A stretch of DNA of 64,000 bases, from NCBI GenBank assembly GCA_017543265.1, contig JAFYGI010000028.1:28035-92034 (forward strand), given 5' to 3'. This DNA comes from Bacillota bacterium. GTDB lineage: Bacteria; Bacillota; Clostridia; Lachnospirales; CAG-274. Each line of letters starts with the position of its first letter. Position 1 is the stretch's first letter. Position numbers and translations under genes: made by a program. A model generated the notes under the pieces. It worked only from the letters and a program-made list of their open reading frames with translations. It had not been told where the DNA came from and did not search any database. Below, piece after piece: positions 43,255 to 52,145 of the stretch.

Positions 43255-43440
43255 AATGACGTGGTCTTGCGAATACATGGGCTTGCCGACCGCATAAATT
43301 TGCCTCCCCTCGTTAGGGGAGGTGGCAGCCGAAGGCTGACGGAGAGGTCTTTCAATGCTACGGAACGCAGAAACCCCTCAGTCAAGCTGCGCTTGCCAGC
43401 TCCCCTGAGCAAGGGGAGCCAAGCTTTAATTACTCATAAA
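43255..43440. repeat. Dispersed repeat family B (copy B4)
   Basis: Contains CTCCCCTCGTTAGGGGAGG, GCAGCCGAAGGCTG, GAAACCCCTCAGTC, then the inverted partner ending AGCTCCCCTGAGCAAGGGG. It lies in the gap between the CBS and YkvI-like genes. Confidence 0.85.
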
Positions 43441-43468
43441 CAAGTATACGTCTGCGACAACGCCGATA

Positions 43469-43540
43469 GGCAAAAACGCAAATGTTTTTCGGCGTCAGTG
43501 TTTTTCCCACTGTAAGCCGAAATTATTTGCGGGGCTTGCC
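43469..43540. repeat. MITE-like repeat family A, short form (copy A1)
   Basis: 72-base element with imperfect inverted ends: GGCAAAAACGCAAATG on the left and CATTTGCG-like ATTATTTGCGGGGCTTGCC on the right. The inside carries GCCGAAA and its partner TTTCGGC around CAGTG/CACTG. Similar elements lie at 50509, 50678, 53958, 54130 and 54291. Confidence 0.85.
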
Positions 43541-43601
43541 GACCGCATCAACCTATCGCAGGAAAATTCACACCGTAAGCAGTATTATACCAAACGATAA
43601 C

Positions 43602-44549
43602 TCACGGGGGGCCTGCCGGGTATGTCAAAACCCCCGCCACCACTCCGCACCCCACCACTCCAAACACCCTATACAGCACGGAAACTATAGCATCAAGGCC
43701 TATCATAGACAGCACCGCGCCTATAACACAGGCCGCAGTCACGCCGATATAGGGCTTCAGGCACAGCACATTATCAAGGGCGGTGGTAAACAGGGCGCAG
43801 GTCAGCACAAGCGTATACAGCACCATCGGCACAGCCTTATCCCGCACAAGGGCGTATATGGGCAGGGGCGCATTTGTTCCCGCCGTACAACGCCCGAAAA
43901 CCCAGCCGCACACAAAAATCAGCACAAATATTCCCGCTGCGGTGCCGACTGCCTGTCGTTTGCCGCATTTGGGACAGCAAAACAATACGGCGGTGCCCGT
44001 CAGCACGTTATAGGCGGTATAGATAAGGGCATCGGGCAAAAACCCGATATCCCCGCCGCACGGCTCGGTTTGGCCGTAAAACGCAAGCCCGATATACAGA
44101 CAGCCCGCAAGCATAACGGGACAGAGCACAAAGCTTGCCCTGCCCGCCCCTCTTTTTGCACAGATGCCGCAGACCAGGCAAAACACAAGGCTTGCCGCCC
44201 TTTCGTTTATCCCGAAGCCCCCGCATAAGCCCCCGAAAGCCGCCGCCATTGCCGCCGTCAGCACCGCAAAAAACGCCGTACTTGCAAGCAGAAACAGCCC
44301 CGCCGCCCTTTTGCCGAATATCAGCCGCAGCATATCTTTGTAGCTTTTTATGTCAAAGTCCGCACCTATGCGCAGGGTCTTGTATGCCGTCAGCGCAAAC
44401 AGCAGCGCGGATATCAGCATACCCGCCGTGCCGCACCTTATCCCGTGGGAGAAAAAATACACATTCAGCTCCCGCCCCGTGGCAAAGCCCGCACCGATGA
44501 CCGCCGAAACAAAGATAAACACCCTGTTTGCCGTGCTTTTTTCAAACAT
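43602..44549 (-). CDS. YkvI-like polytopic membrane protein
   Basis: 315-residue membrane protein with about ten hydrophobic helices. FVSAVIGAGFATGRELNVYF near the N-terminus is the characteristic first helix of the YkvI/putative amino-acid transporter family (APC-like fold), with the broken helix GAGFATGRE expected to bind substrate. Cys-rich segment FCCPKCGKRQ at about 190-200 is unusual and could bind metal. ATG 44549 follows GGTGGGT; a longer frame begins 45 bases upstream. Substrate unknown. It is transcribed away from rph. Confidence 0.8.
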   Translation of the reverse strand: MFEKSTANRVFIFVSAVIGAGFATGRELNVYFFSHGIRCGTAGMLISALLFALTAYKTLRIGADFDIKSYKDMLRLIFGKRAAGLFLLASTAFFAVLTAAMAAAFGGLCGGFGINERAASLVFCLVCGICAKRGAGRASFVLCPVMLAGCLYIGLAFYGQTEPCGGDIGFLPDALIYTAYNVLTGTAVLFCCPKCGKRQAVGTAAGIFVLIFVCGWVFGRCTAGTNAPLPIYALVRDKAVPMVLYTLVLTCALFTTALDNVLCLKPYIGVTAACVIGAVLSMIGLDAIVSVLYRVFGVVGCGVVAGVLTYPAGPP

Positions 44550-44714
44550 GACCCACCGTCCCACACATTGACCCTGCTTACAATATATTCGCATTCGGCC
44601 GCGGACTTTCCGCCCGAAAAATTTTTTGTAAAAATTGTAAAAAAGGTCTTTTATTTTTTGTGAAAATATGTTAAAATAACCATAAGAGTATTTTTGGAAA
44701 GGTGAGAATTAGGT

Positions 44715-45431
44715 TTGAGACCCGATAACAGGCAATTTGACGAGCTTCGCCCGATAAAAATGACAACGGGCTACATTATACATCCCGAGGGTTCGGTACT
44801 GATAGAAGCGGGCAATACAAAGGTGATATGCAATGCCTCCGTGGAGGAGAGCGTGCCGCCGTTCAAAAAAATGAGCGGTGAGGGCTGGGTGACGGCCGAG
44901 TATTCCATGCTGCCCCGCTCTACCAATACGCGCAACAAGCGCGATATATCAAAGGGCAAGCAAAACGCACGCAGCGTTGAGATACAGCGCCTTATAGGGC
45001 GTAGTTTAAGGCAGGCTGTGGATATGACCCTTCTGGGCGAGCGCACCATAACCGTGGACTGTGACGTTATACAGGCCGACGGCGGTACGCGCACGGCATC
45101 GGTAACGGGCGGGTTTGCCGCACTTTATCTGGCGTGTGAAAAGCTGGTCAGGGACGGCGTTATCGAAAAAAGTCCCATCAAAAATCTTGTGTCGGCTGTA
45201 AGTGTCGGTATCATCGACGGTCAGCCCACTCTTGACCTGTGCTACGAGGAGGACTCCCGTGCGGAGGTCGATATGAATGTTATTATGACCGACAAAGGCG
45301 AATTTGTCGAAATACAGGGTACGGGCGAGGGTAATACCTTTACCGCACAGCAGCTTGAGGCTCTGCTGGCACTTGCCAAAAAGGGCAACGAGCAATTAAA
45401 TTCTATCCAAAGGCAGGTGCTTGGTTTATGA
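44715..45431 (+). CDS. rph: Ribonuclease PH
   Basis: 238-residue phosphorolytic 3'-5' exoribonuclease that trims tRNA 3' ends. The family start is [40 protein letters not shown] and [15 protein letters not shown] are the RNase PH core motifs. Initiation is at TTG 44715, with AAAGGTGAG about 9 bases before; no ATG fits the conserved N-terminus. Overlaps rdgB by four bases and starts the operon rph-rdgB-yfcE-tex, a common Bacillota arrangement for the first three. Confidence 0.95.
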   Translation: MRPDNRQFDELRPIKMTTGYIIHPEGSVLIEAGNTKVICNASVEESVPPFKKMSGEGWVTAEYSMLPRSTNTRNKRDISKGKQNARSVEIQRLIGRSLRQAVDMTLLGERTITVDCDVIQADGGTRTASVTGGFAALYLACEKLVRDGVIEKSPIKNLVSAVSVGIIDGQPTLDLCYEEDSRAEVDMNVIMTDKGEFVEIQGTGEGNTFTAQQLEALLALAKKGNEQLNSIQRQVLGL

Positions 45432-46018
45432 GAATAGTTCTTGCAACGACCAACGAGAACAAATTAAGAGAGGTACGCGAGATACTCGGCAGTGATTATG
45501 AGGTGCTTTCACCCGCCGATGTGGGCGTAAACGTTGATATAGAGGAGGACGGCGAGACCTTTGAGGAAAATGCCATCAAAAAGGCGGAGCACGTTATGCG
45601 CCTTTGCGGCGAGATAACCCTTGCCGACGACTCGGGGCTGGAGATAGACTATCTCAACGGCGAGCCCGGTGTGCATTCCTCACGCTTTATGGGCGAGGAC
45701 ACACCCTACAGCGTTAAAAACCATGCAATACTGGAAAAGCTTAAGGACGCAAGGGGCTCACAGCGCTCTGCACGCTTTGTCTGTGCGGTTGCGGCTGCGC
45801 TGCCCGGCAAATATACAATAATCGCACAGGAGACCTTAGAGGGCGAGATCGCCACCGTGCCAAGGGGCGAAAACGGCTTCGGTTACGACCCGATATTCTA
45901 TGTGCCCAAGTACAAGATGACCACGGCGGAGCTTCCCCCCGACAGGAAAAACAAGATAAGCCACCGCGGCAAGGCGTTCCGCGCTGTTGCCGAAAGGCTT
46001 GCAAGGGTCGAATGGTAA
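45428..46018 (+). CDS. rdgB: Non-canonical purine NTP pyrophosphatase RdgB/HAM1
   Basis: 196-residue enzyme that hydrolyses ITP, dITP and XTP to monophosphates and keeps hypoxanthine out of DNA. Family motifs: [15 protein letters not shown] at the N-terminus, [35 protein letters not shown], and [15 protein letters not shown]. Translationally coupled to rph (ATGA) and followed by the yfcE-like gene overlapping its stop. Confidence 0.96.
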   Translation: MRIVLATTNENKLREVREILGSDYEVLSPADVGVNVDIEEDGETFEENAIKKAEHVMRLCGEITLADDSGLEIDYLNGEPGVHSSRFMGEDTPYSVKNHAILEKLKDARGSQRSARFVCAVAAALPGKYTIIAQETLEGEIATVPRGENGFGYDPIFYVPKYKMTTAELPPDRKNKISHRGKAFRAVAERLARVEW

Positions 46019-46503
46019 TGCGTATACTGGTTTTAAGCGATACTCACCGCAGCCTTAACAAGACCGTCAGGCTGCTGCATGATATCGCAGACGATATCGA
46101 CATGGTGATACATCTCGGCGACAATACCGAGGATGCCGCCTTTATAAAAAATAATTATCAATTGCCCGTCCTTAATGTGGCGGGTAATTGTGATTTTGAC
46201 GCTTCCGTACCCGATGACAGGCTGGAGCAGATAGGCGGCAAGACCGTATTTATGACACACGGCCACCGCTACGGCGTAAAGTACGGCAGCGCAGACGATC
46301 TTGTATACCGCGCCCTTGAACTCGGCGCGGATATTTGTCTTTTCGGGCATACGCATACGCCGTTTTTGCAGGTGATACGCGGCATAGTCGTTATGAACCC
46401 GGGCAGCCTGCCCCTGCCCCGCGGCGGCTCAAAGCCCTGCTACGGCATAATTAAAATAGAGGACGGGGAGATTTATCCCGCACTGGTAGAGATAAAAAAT
46501 TAG
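46018..46503 (+). CDS. YfcE-family metallophosphodiesterase
   Basis: 161-residue cytosolic calcineurin-like phosphoesterase. Metal-binding motifs: ILVLSDTHRS (D-x-H), VIHLGDNTED (GDxxD-like), NVAGNCDFD (GNCD), FMTHGHRYG (GHxx) and LFGHTHTPFLQ (GHTH). ATG 46018 overlaps the rdgB stop (TAATG) and is 10 bases after AAGGG; an in-frame ATG at 46012 is too close. Typical partner of rph-rdgB. The physiological substrate is not known. Confidence 0.92.
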   Translation: MRILVLSDTHRSLNKTVRLLHDIADDIDMVIHLGDNTEDAAFIKNNYQLPVLNVAGNCDFDASVPDDRLEQIGGKTVFMTHGHRYGVKYGSADDLVYRALELGADICLFGHTHTPFLQVIRGIVVMNPGSLPLPRGGSKPCYGIIKIEDGEIYPALVEIKN

Positions 46504-46513
46504 GAGAGCAGAT

Positions 46514-48661
46514 ATGTACAACGAAATAGCTGCATTGCAGCAGGAATTTAACTTAAAAAAGACACAGGTGGAAAACACCGTCAAGCTTATAGACGAGGGC
46601 AACACTATCCCCTTTATCGCGCGTTACCGCAAGGAAATGACGGGCTCGCTTGACGACCAGGTATTAAGGGAGCTGTACGACAGGCTTATGTACCTGCGCA
46701 GCCTTAACGAGAAATGCGAGCAGACAAAAAAGCTTATTGACGAGCAGGGTCAGCTTACCGACGAGATAGCTGCGGCACTTGACAATGCAAAGACCCTTTC
46801 GGAGATAGAGGATATATACCGCCCCTTCCGCCCCAAGCGCCGCACACGCGCCACGGTCGCAAAGGAAAAGGGTCTGCAGCCCTTGGCGGACTTTATCATG
46901 CTGCAGCTTACCGACGATGATATACTTAAGGAGGCCGAGAAATACATCGACCCCGAAAAGCAGGTGGAAACGGCACAGCAGGCGCTGGAGGGTGCATCGG
47001 ACATTATCGCCGAGAGCATATCCGACAATGCCGATTACCGCAAGATAATCAGAAAGCTGACCTTTGACAAGGGTGTGCTGGAGGTAAAAGCCGCAGACCC
47101 CGAGGCGCAGTCCGTGTACGAGATGTACTACGACTTCCACGAACCCGTAAAAAAGATAGCGGGACACCGTGTACTGGCCGTGAACCGCGGCGAAAAGGAG
47201 GGCGTGCTCTCCGTCAGGCTGGAGGCCCCCGTTGAGGACATATACAACAAGCTGAAAAAGGAGCTTATCTTCTCCAAAAGGGCCGATGTTATCGACTTTC
47301 TGACAAATGCGCTGGACGACAGCTACAAGCGCCTTATCGCACCGTCGATAGAGCGCGAGATACGAAACGATCTGACCGAAAAGGCCGAGGAAAGCGCGAT
47401 AAAGGTATTCGGCGAGAATTTGAGACAGCTTCTGCTCCAGGCACCAATTAAGGAAAAGGTCGTGCTGGCACTTGACCCGGGCTTCAGGACGGGCTGTAAG
47501 GTGGCTGTGATAGACGGCTTCGGAAAGGTGCTGGACACGGGCGTTATCTACCCCGTTCCGCCCCATAACAAGGTGGATGCCGCAAACAAGATACTTACCG
47601 CAATGATAAACAAGCACGGCGTAAACATTATCGCCATAGGCAACGGCACCGCCTCGCGCGAGACGGAGCAGTTTGCGGTAGACCTTATCAAAAAGCTGAA
47701 TAAAGAGATATATTACATCATCGTCAACGAGGCGGGCGCATCCGTGTACTCGGCATCAAAGCTGGGTGCGGAGGAATTCCCCGACTATGATGTTGCCTTA
47801 AGGAGCGCGGTGTCCATCGGCAGACGCCTGCAGGACCCCCTTGCGGAGCTTGTTAAGATAGACCCCAAAAGCATAGGTGTCGGACAGTATCAGCACGATA
47901 TGAACCAAAAGCTTCTGGGCGAGGCTCTCGGCGGCGTTGTGGAGGGCTGTGTAAACAGCGTGGGTATCGACCTTAATACCGCCTCCCCTTCCCTTTTGGG
48001 CTATGTTGCGGGCATATCGGGCACGGTGGCAAAGAATATCATCGCCTACCGCCAGGAAAACGGCCCCTTTACAAACAGAAAACAGCTTTTAAAGGTGGCT
48101 AAGCTCGGCCCCAAGGCCTACGAGCAATGTGCGGGCTTTCTGCGCATAGACGGCGGCACGGAGCCCTTTGACAACACGGGCGTTCATCCCGAAAGCTATG
48201 CCGTTGCCGAGGAGCTTTTGACAAAACTCGGCTACACCAAAAACGACCTCAGCGTTAAGGGTCTCGACCTGTCCAAAAAGATAGGCGATATAAAGAAGCT
48301 GGCACAGGAGATGAATGTCGGCGTACCCACCCTTACCGATATCGTAAAGGAGCTTGAAAAGCCCGGCCGTGACCCGCGTGACGAAATGCCCAAGCCAGTT
48401 TTAAGAAGCGATGTGCTGGGTATCGAGGATCTGTCCGAGGGTATGATAATGCGCGGTACCGTGCGTAATGTTATCGACTTTGGCGCTTTTGTGGATATCG
48501 GCGTGCATCAGGACGGTCTGGTGCATATCTCGCAGATGTCCCGTAAATATATCAAACATCCCCTCGAGGCCGTCAGCGTTGGCGATATCGTCGAGGTAAA
48601 GGTGCTGAGCGTTGATGTGAAAAAACAGAGAATATCGCTGTCTATGCTTATAGATAAATGA
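46514..48661 (+). CDS. tex: Tex family RNA-binding transcription accessory protein
   Basis: 715-residue cytosolic nucleic-acid-binding protein. Domains in order: Tex N-terminal helical region (about 1-195), YqgF/RNase H-like fold (about 325-450, VLALDPGFRTGCKVAVIDG), helix-hairpin-helix region (about 485-560, NTASPSLLGYVAGI), and S1 domain (about 645-715, GMIMRGTVRNVIDFGAFVDIGVHQDGLVH). TAGGAGAGCAG precedes the start and overlaps the upstream stop. Tex proteins affect transcription and virulence gene expression in several bacteria; the exact target is unclear. Confidence 0.95.
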   Translation: MYNEIAALQQEFNLKKTQVENTVKLIDEGNTIPFIARYRKEMTGSLDDQVLRELYDRLMYLRSLNEKCEQTKKLIDEQGQLTDEIAAALDNAKTLSEIEDIYRPFRPKRRTRATVAKEKGLQPLADFIMLQLTDDDILKEAEKYIDPEKQVETAQQALEGASDIIAESISDNADYRKIIRKLTFDKGVLEVKAADPEAQSVYEMYYDFHEPVKKIAGHRVLAVNRGEKEGVLSVRLEAPVEDIYNKLKKELIFSKRADVIDFLTNALDDSYKRLIAPSIEREIRNDLTEKAEESAIKVFGENLRQLLLQAPIKEKVVLALDPGFRTGCKVAVIDGFGKVLDTGVIYPVPPHNKVDAANKILTAMINKHGVNIIAIGNGTASRETEQFAVDLIKKLNKEIYYIIVNEAGASVYSASKLGAEEFPDYDVALRSAVSIGRRLQDPLAELVKIDPKSIGVGQYQHDMNQKLLGEALGGVVEGCVNSVGIDLNTASPSLLGYVAGISGTVAKNIIAYRQENGPFTNRKQLLKVAKLGPKAYEQCAGFLRIDGGTEPFDNTGVHPESYAVAEELLTKLGYTKNDLSVKGLDLSKKIGDIKKLAQEMNVGVPTLTDIVKELEKPGRDPRDEMPKPVLRSDVLGIEDLSEGMIMRGTVRNVIDFGAFVDIGVHQDGLVHISQMSRKYIKHPLEAVSVGDIVEVKVLSVDVKKQRISLSMLIDK

Positions 48662-48688
48662 AAAAAGGGCTGTCGCTTAGCGGCAGCC
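48661..48688 (-). terminator. Terminator of the tetR-MBL-glyoxalase operon
   Basis: Nine-base stem GGCTGCCGC/GCGACAGCC on the minus strand (one G-T pair) followed by six T. It overlaps the end of tex on the other strand. Confidence 0.75.
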
Positions 48689-49056
48689 TATCTTGTCGGC
48701 ACTATCTCCAGCCAATACCCGTCGGGATCGGTGATGAAGTAGATGCCCATTTTGGGGTTTTCGTAGCAGATACAGCCCATATTTTTATGCTTTTGGTAGG
48801 CTGCGTCAAAATCATCGGTGCGAAAGGCCAGATGGAACTCGCAGTCGCCGAGGTTATAGGGGCGCTCCATATCGCAAAGCCATGTCAGCTCCAGCTCGAA
48901 GTCGGAGTTTTCATTACCCATGTAAACGATGATGTACGAGCCGTCCTCTGCGGTCTTGCGCCTTTTTTCCTTCAGCCCCAGCGCTTCCTCATAGAATTTC
49001 ATGCTCTTTTTAAGGTCGTATACATTGTAGTTTTCGTGTACCATTGCAAATTTCAT
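48688..49056 (-). CDS. gloA: Glyoxalase I-like VOC-family protein
   Basis: 122-residue metalloenzyme fold with two beta-alpha-beta-beta-beta units. Metal ligands are in place: His7 in MVHENYNVYD, Glu in DFELELTW, His in CEFHLAFR, Glu in GYWLEIVPTR. This fits lactoylglutathione lyase, although glutathione-poor Clostridia may use another thiol. One base after the MBL-fold gene, so in the same operon as the TetR regulator. A role in methylglyoxal detoxification is likely, but other VOC functions remain possible. Confidence 0.87.
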   Translation of the reverse strand: MKFAMVHENYNVYDLKKSMKFYEEALGLKEKRRKTAEDGSYIIVYMGNENSDFELELTWLCDMERPYNLGDCEFHLAFRTDDFDAAYQKHKNMGCICYENPKMGIYFITDPDGYWLEIVPTR

Positions 49057-49057
49057 A

Positions 49058-49726
49058 TCAGGTCATCTCCTTTAAATCAAAGCATTCGTTTGTATTAGAG
49101 GCGGCAAAGACCCTCTCTTTTCTTTTTTGTGCATATCTTTTTGCCGCGGCGTAGTCCTCCCAGAAGTGCATCGGGAAAACCGCACCCGTCTTTACATTGT
49201 CCAAAAAGAAGTCCGCACCCCTGCCGCAGAGCTCGCCCTGCCGCGGGTCAACGGGCAAAAACGCAATATCAACACGGTCGATATCCGCAAAGCCCTTTTT
49301 GATGATACTGCGGTAGTTTTCGGTCATTTTTGCGTTCCATTGCTCGTCCTCGCCCTCCCAGTACCAGTCGTTAAGGTCGCCCGCATGGTAAAGCGTAAGG
49401 CCGCCGCATTCCACGATAAAGGCAACCCCCTCATCGGTCGATCTAAGCGTTTTTATGTGCATACCGTCAATTTCAATGCTTTTGTTTGCCCCAAGCTTGA
49501 CTGTGTTCGGTGTGGGCACGGCGCGGATATCGTTTGAAAGGATGATTTTTTTACAATCAAAGGACATTATCTCCTTGTTGAAATGGTCATGATGTCTATG
49601 ACTGGCAAACACATAAAGCGGCTTGTCCGTGTGCGGAACACTCCCCTTCCAATAGTCAAACAGCAGCGCCCTGTCGTCAAGCTCGGCAAAAAAGCCGCTG
49701 TGTGCGATATATGTCACCCTTATCAT
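49058..49726 (-). CDS. UlaG-like MBL-fold metallohydrolase
   Basis: 222-residue metallo-beta-lactamase-fold protein. The metal motif HRHHDH is at 43-48, with further ligands in LYHAGDLND and PMHFWED near the C-terminus. No signal peptide. It starts MIRVTYIAHSGFFAELDDR, common in UlaG-like hydrolases. ATG overlaps the tetR stop (ATGA). With a glyoxalase downstream, it could serve aldehyde detoxification (a glyoxalase II-like step), but the protein is not a canonical glyoxalase II. Confidence 0.87.
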   Translation of the reverse strand: MIRVTYIAHSGFFAELDDRALLFDYWKGSVPHTDKPLYVFASHRHHDHFNKEIMSFDCKKIILSNDIRAVPTPNTVKLGANKSIEIDGMHIKTLRSTDEGVAFIVECGGLTLYHAGDLNDWYWEGEDEQWNAKMTENYRSIIKKGFADIDRVDIAFLPVDPRQGELCGRGADFFLDNVKTGAVFPMHFWEDYAAAKRYAQKRKERVFAASNTNECFDLKEMT

Positions 49727-50322
49727 CCAAGCACATCCTCCTTAAGCCCCAGTATCTCCAGCGGTCGGCTTGAAAACAGCATCTTTATCATGTCAAGAAA
49801 AGCGGTCGGGTCGTTGTTATCGCCGACAAGCCACCATTTCAGCACGCGCGTAAAGGTGGAAAAATACACATCTGTCAAAAGGTCGAAAAAGGCGGGGTCG
49901 CTTTTGGCACTATCGCTTACAAGTGACTCGGTTATAAGCGCACGGTACAAAAGCTGCTTTAAACGGCGGTTAAAGACATTGCCGCTGTCGTTGTCAAGCA
50001 GTATTATGCACTCGTCCTTTACCGTGATGACCTTGTTCAAAAGCTCCAGCAATATGTCGCTTTGGCTTTTTTTGTCGCTTTTGCGCAGCTTCTCTATAAT
50101 GTGCATGGACGAGAAAACATTAAGCGTGTCCGTGATTATCTCGTCATACAGGTCGTTTTTGGTGTCATAGTGAAAATAAAAGGTCTTGCGGTTTATCATG
50201 GCACGCTGCGCTATGTCGCTGATGGTTATGCTGTGATAGTCCCGCTCCTTTAAAAGCTCCAGAAAGGCATGACGTATCGCCGCCCTTGACCGTATTATCC
50301 GTATATCTGTTTTTTTGACCAT
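49723..50322 (-). CDS. TetR-family transcriptional regulator
   Basis: 199-residue repressor-type protein. HTH at about 6-60 (RSRAAIRHAFLELLKERDY, SITISDIAQRAMINRKTFYF), the C-terminal domain is all-helical and of the TetR_C type common in Clostridia. ATG 50322 follows GGAGCG; a longer frame begins 36 bases upstream without a site. It is first in an operon with the MBL-fold hydrolase and glyoxalase, so it likely autoregulates that operon. Inducer unknown. Confidence 0.88.
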   Translation of the reverse strand: MVKKTDIRIIRSRAAIRHAFLELLKERDYHSITISDIAQRAMINRKTFYFHYDTKNDLYDEIITDTLNVFSSMHIIEKLRKSDKKSQSDILLELLNKVITVKDECIILLDNDSGNVFNRRLKQLLYRALITESLVSDSAKSDPAFFDLLTDVYFSTFTRVLKWWLVGDNNDPTAFLDMIKMLFSSRPLEILGLKEDVLG

Positions 50323-50358
50323 GTTTATCGCTCCGTATCGTTTTTCTTCTATGTTCAC

Positions 50359-50388
50359 ATTTTACCATAAAATAACGGAAAATGGCAA
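50359..50388 (-). promoter_or_regulatory. Promoter of the tetR-MBL-glyoxalase operon
   Basis: Minus strand TTGCCA, 18-base spacer, TAAAAT with extended -10 TG, about 37 bases before the start. Confidence 0.65.
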
Positions 50389-50419
50389 TATAAAAATCAT
50401 TTTGAAATGCGGTAAATTC

Positions 50420-50508
50420 TCCCGCTGCGGACACTTGCGTTTTTGCCTACCGACGTTATCGCAGACGTTTCGTTTATAAAAATTCTCCTGCGATAGGTCA
50501 ATGCGGTC
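50420..50508. repeat. Partial arm of repeat family A
   Basis: Shares ACTTGCGTTTTTGCCT and CGACGTTATCGCAGACGTTTCG with the sequence after A2 and A4. It looks like an isolated arm left of the A2 element. Confidence 0.65.
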
Positions 50509-50579
50509 GGCAAGCCCCGCAAATAATTTCGGCTTACAGTGGAAAAACACTGCCGCCGAAAAACATTTGCGTTTTTGCC
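50509..50579. repeat. MITE-like repeat family A, short form (copy A2)
   Basis: 71 bases, opposite orientation to A1. Ends GGCAAGCCCCGCAAAT and ATTTGCGTTTTTGCC, centre CAGTGGAAAAACACTG. Almost the same as the 72-base copy at 53958. Confidence 0.88.
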
Positions 50580-50677
50580 TGCCGACGTTATCGCGGGCGT
50601 TTCGTTTTTTATAATACTGCTTACAGCATAAAACCTTTTTATTTGCACTATAATAAACATACCGTAAAATGAACACA

Positions 50678-50818
50678 CGGCAAAAACGCAAATGTTTCTT
50701 CCTGTTCGTCACAACTTTTGGCATAGCCAAAAGCCACTTGCTCCGCAAGTGTCCGCATCCATCTTTGCGGTTGAATGTATTTCCCACTCAAAAGGAAGAT
50801 TATTTGCGGGGCTTGCCG
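50678..50818. repeat. MITE-like repeat family A, long form (copy A3)
   Basis: 141 bases with inverted ends (CGGCAAAAACGCAAATG and GCGGGGCTTGCCG) and two internal hairpins, TTTTGGC-ATA-GCCAAAA and ACTTGC-TCC-GCAAGT. It matches the copy at 54130-54270 at 140 of 141 positions. Short frames across it are not genes. Confidence 0.92.
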
Positions 50819-50898
50819 TCTATGTCAACCTGTCGCATGAGAATAAAAAAAACGAAACGCATACAATAACTTTGCGGGGTTTGCCGTAATAAAAAAAT

Positions 50899-51434
50899 TC
50901 ATCCACCCCAGCAAAGTCTACATATCCACAGGCTTACAACCACACCTACGGCATTAGCCAGCAGCGCACCCACAAGTGTATACCGTGTTTTCTTGGCCTT
51001 TATTGCGGTAAAATACACGCTTATTGTATAAAACACGGTCTCGGTGCAGCACATCATAACGCTTACAAACCTGCCGATAAAGCTATCGGGCGAATACTGC
51101 TTGAAAATATCGAGCAAAAGCCCCGTTGCGGCGCTGGAGGACACAAGGCGCATAAGTGTCAGCGGCAAAGCCTCGGCAGGAAAGCCCACCATATCGGCCG
51201 CAGGCCTTACAAGGTTTGTCAGAAAGTCCAGCAGGCCGCTGTTTTGCAGCACTCCCACCGCTATCATCAGCCCGAGCAGCGTGGGCAGTATCTTTAGCAC
51301 AATTTTATGCCGTCCACAGCACCCTCGGTGAAAGCCCCGTAAATATCCGTTTTACGGCTTAATCCGTAAAGGATTATGTACACCATGACAAGGGGTATCA
51401 TCATATCCGACAAAAGACATATAAGCCGCATCAT
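50899..51434 (-). pseudogene. spmB: Spore maturation protein B, frameshifted
   Basis: SpmB is an integral membrane protein acting with SpmA in spore-core dehydration. ATG 51434 overlaps the spmA stop (ATGA) and gives MRLICLLSDMMIPLVMVY... to ...GAVDGIKLC and a stop. One added base near 51301-51305 restores IVLKILPTLLGLMIAVG, which continues for 133 residues to 50899 with SpmB features (VRPAADMVGFPAEALPLTLMR, SSSAATGLLLDIF). The break is at a run of four A on the coding strand where five are expected. Either the gene is recently inactivated or the base is an assembly error; a short second protein from an internal start is also conceivable. Confidence 0.82.
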
Positions 51435-52021
51435 ACGCCTTTACCCCCGCAAAACCGCCTGCGCAGCAGGATAAACACCACCGAGGTCAGGGTCGAGGCA
51501 AGGGTCGCCAGCAGCCCCGCACCGATAACGCCCGACGGGTCGGCGGAGCCGTACTGACTGCGGTAGGCTATTATATTGACGGAAATTATTTGCAAAGACG
51601 ACATATTGAATATCATAAAATCGCACATCATGTCGCTTGCCCCCTCTTTGCCGCCGTTAAGCTTATCCATCTCCTGCATGGCGTATATCCCCGCGGGTGT
51701 GGATGCCCAGCCAAGCCCCAGGATGTTGGCCGTGACATTTGCCGCTATATGCTCAAGCGCCTTGTGCCCCTTTGGGATATCGGGAAAAAGCCTGTGCAAA
51801 AACGGCAGCATTTTCCTTGTAACAAGCTTTGTAAGGCCGCTTTTGTCGGCGATATTCATAAATCCCGTCCACATGGACAGCACCCCGAGCATGGTCAGAC
51901 AGGTGGTCACCGCCTCCCTTGCGCTTTGCGTTACGCCCGTTGTCACCGTGTGCAGCTGCCCCGTAAACGCAGCGGCCGCCACCCCCAATAAAATAAAGCC
52001 TCCCCACAGATAATTCAACAT
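51431..52021 (-). CDS. spmA: Spore maturation protein A
   Basis: 196-residue membrane protein with several helices, of the nucleoside-recognition (Gate) domain family. Family sequence: MLNYLWGGFILLGVAAA, LGVLSMWTGFMNIADKSGL, MLPFLHRLFPDIPKGHKALEHIAANVTANILGLGWASTP. With SpmB it is needed for full spore-core dehydration and heat resistance in Bacillus and Clostridium. ATG 52021 is 8 bases after AAAGGAG; an upstream in-frame GTG overlaps that site. Followed directly by the frameshifted spmB. Confidence 0.92.
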   Translation of the reverse strand: MLNYLWGGFILLGVAAAAFTGQLHTVTTGVTQSAREAVTTCLTMLGVLSMWTGFMNIADKSGLTKLVTRKMLPFLHRLFPDIPKGHKALEHIAANVTANILGLGWASTPAGIYAMQEMDKLNGGKEGASDMMCDFMIFNMSSLQIISVNIIAYRSQYGSADPSGVIGAGLLATLASTLTSVVFILLRRRFCGGKGV

Positions 52022-52084
52022 ATTGTCCACTCCTTTTTTTAAAAGCTTATTCCTTTTGCGAAGGGATTATGACGACCGCGGCAC

Positions 52085-52113
52085 TTTACATTTTCCCCGC
52101 CAAATGCTATAAT
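52085..52113 (+). promoter_or_regulatory. Promoter of larE
   Basis: TTTACA, 17-base spacer, TATAAT, about 33 bases before the larE start. Confidence 0.8.
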
Positions 52114-52145
52114 CAAAAGAAATATGATGACAAAAGGAGGGTATT

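Noticed and set aside
43482..44228. 248-residue frame antisense to the YkvI-like gene
   Set aside because: Basic, low-complexity reverse image of a hydrophobic membrane protein gene.
46664..47617. 317-residue frame antisense to tex
   Set aside because: Reverse image of the tex coding sequence without its own promoter or ribosome site.
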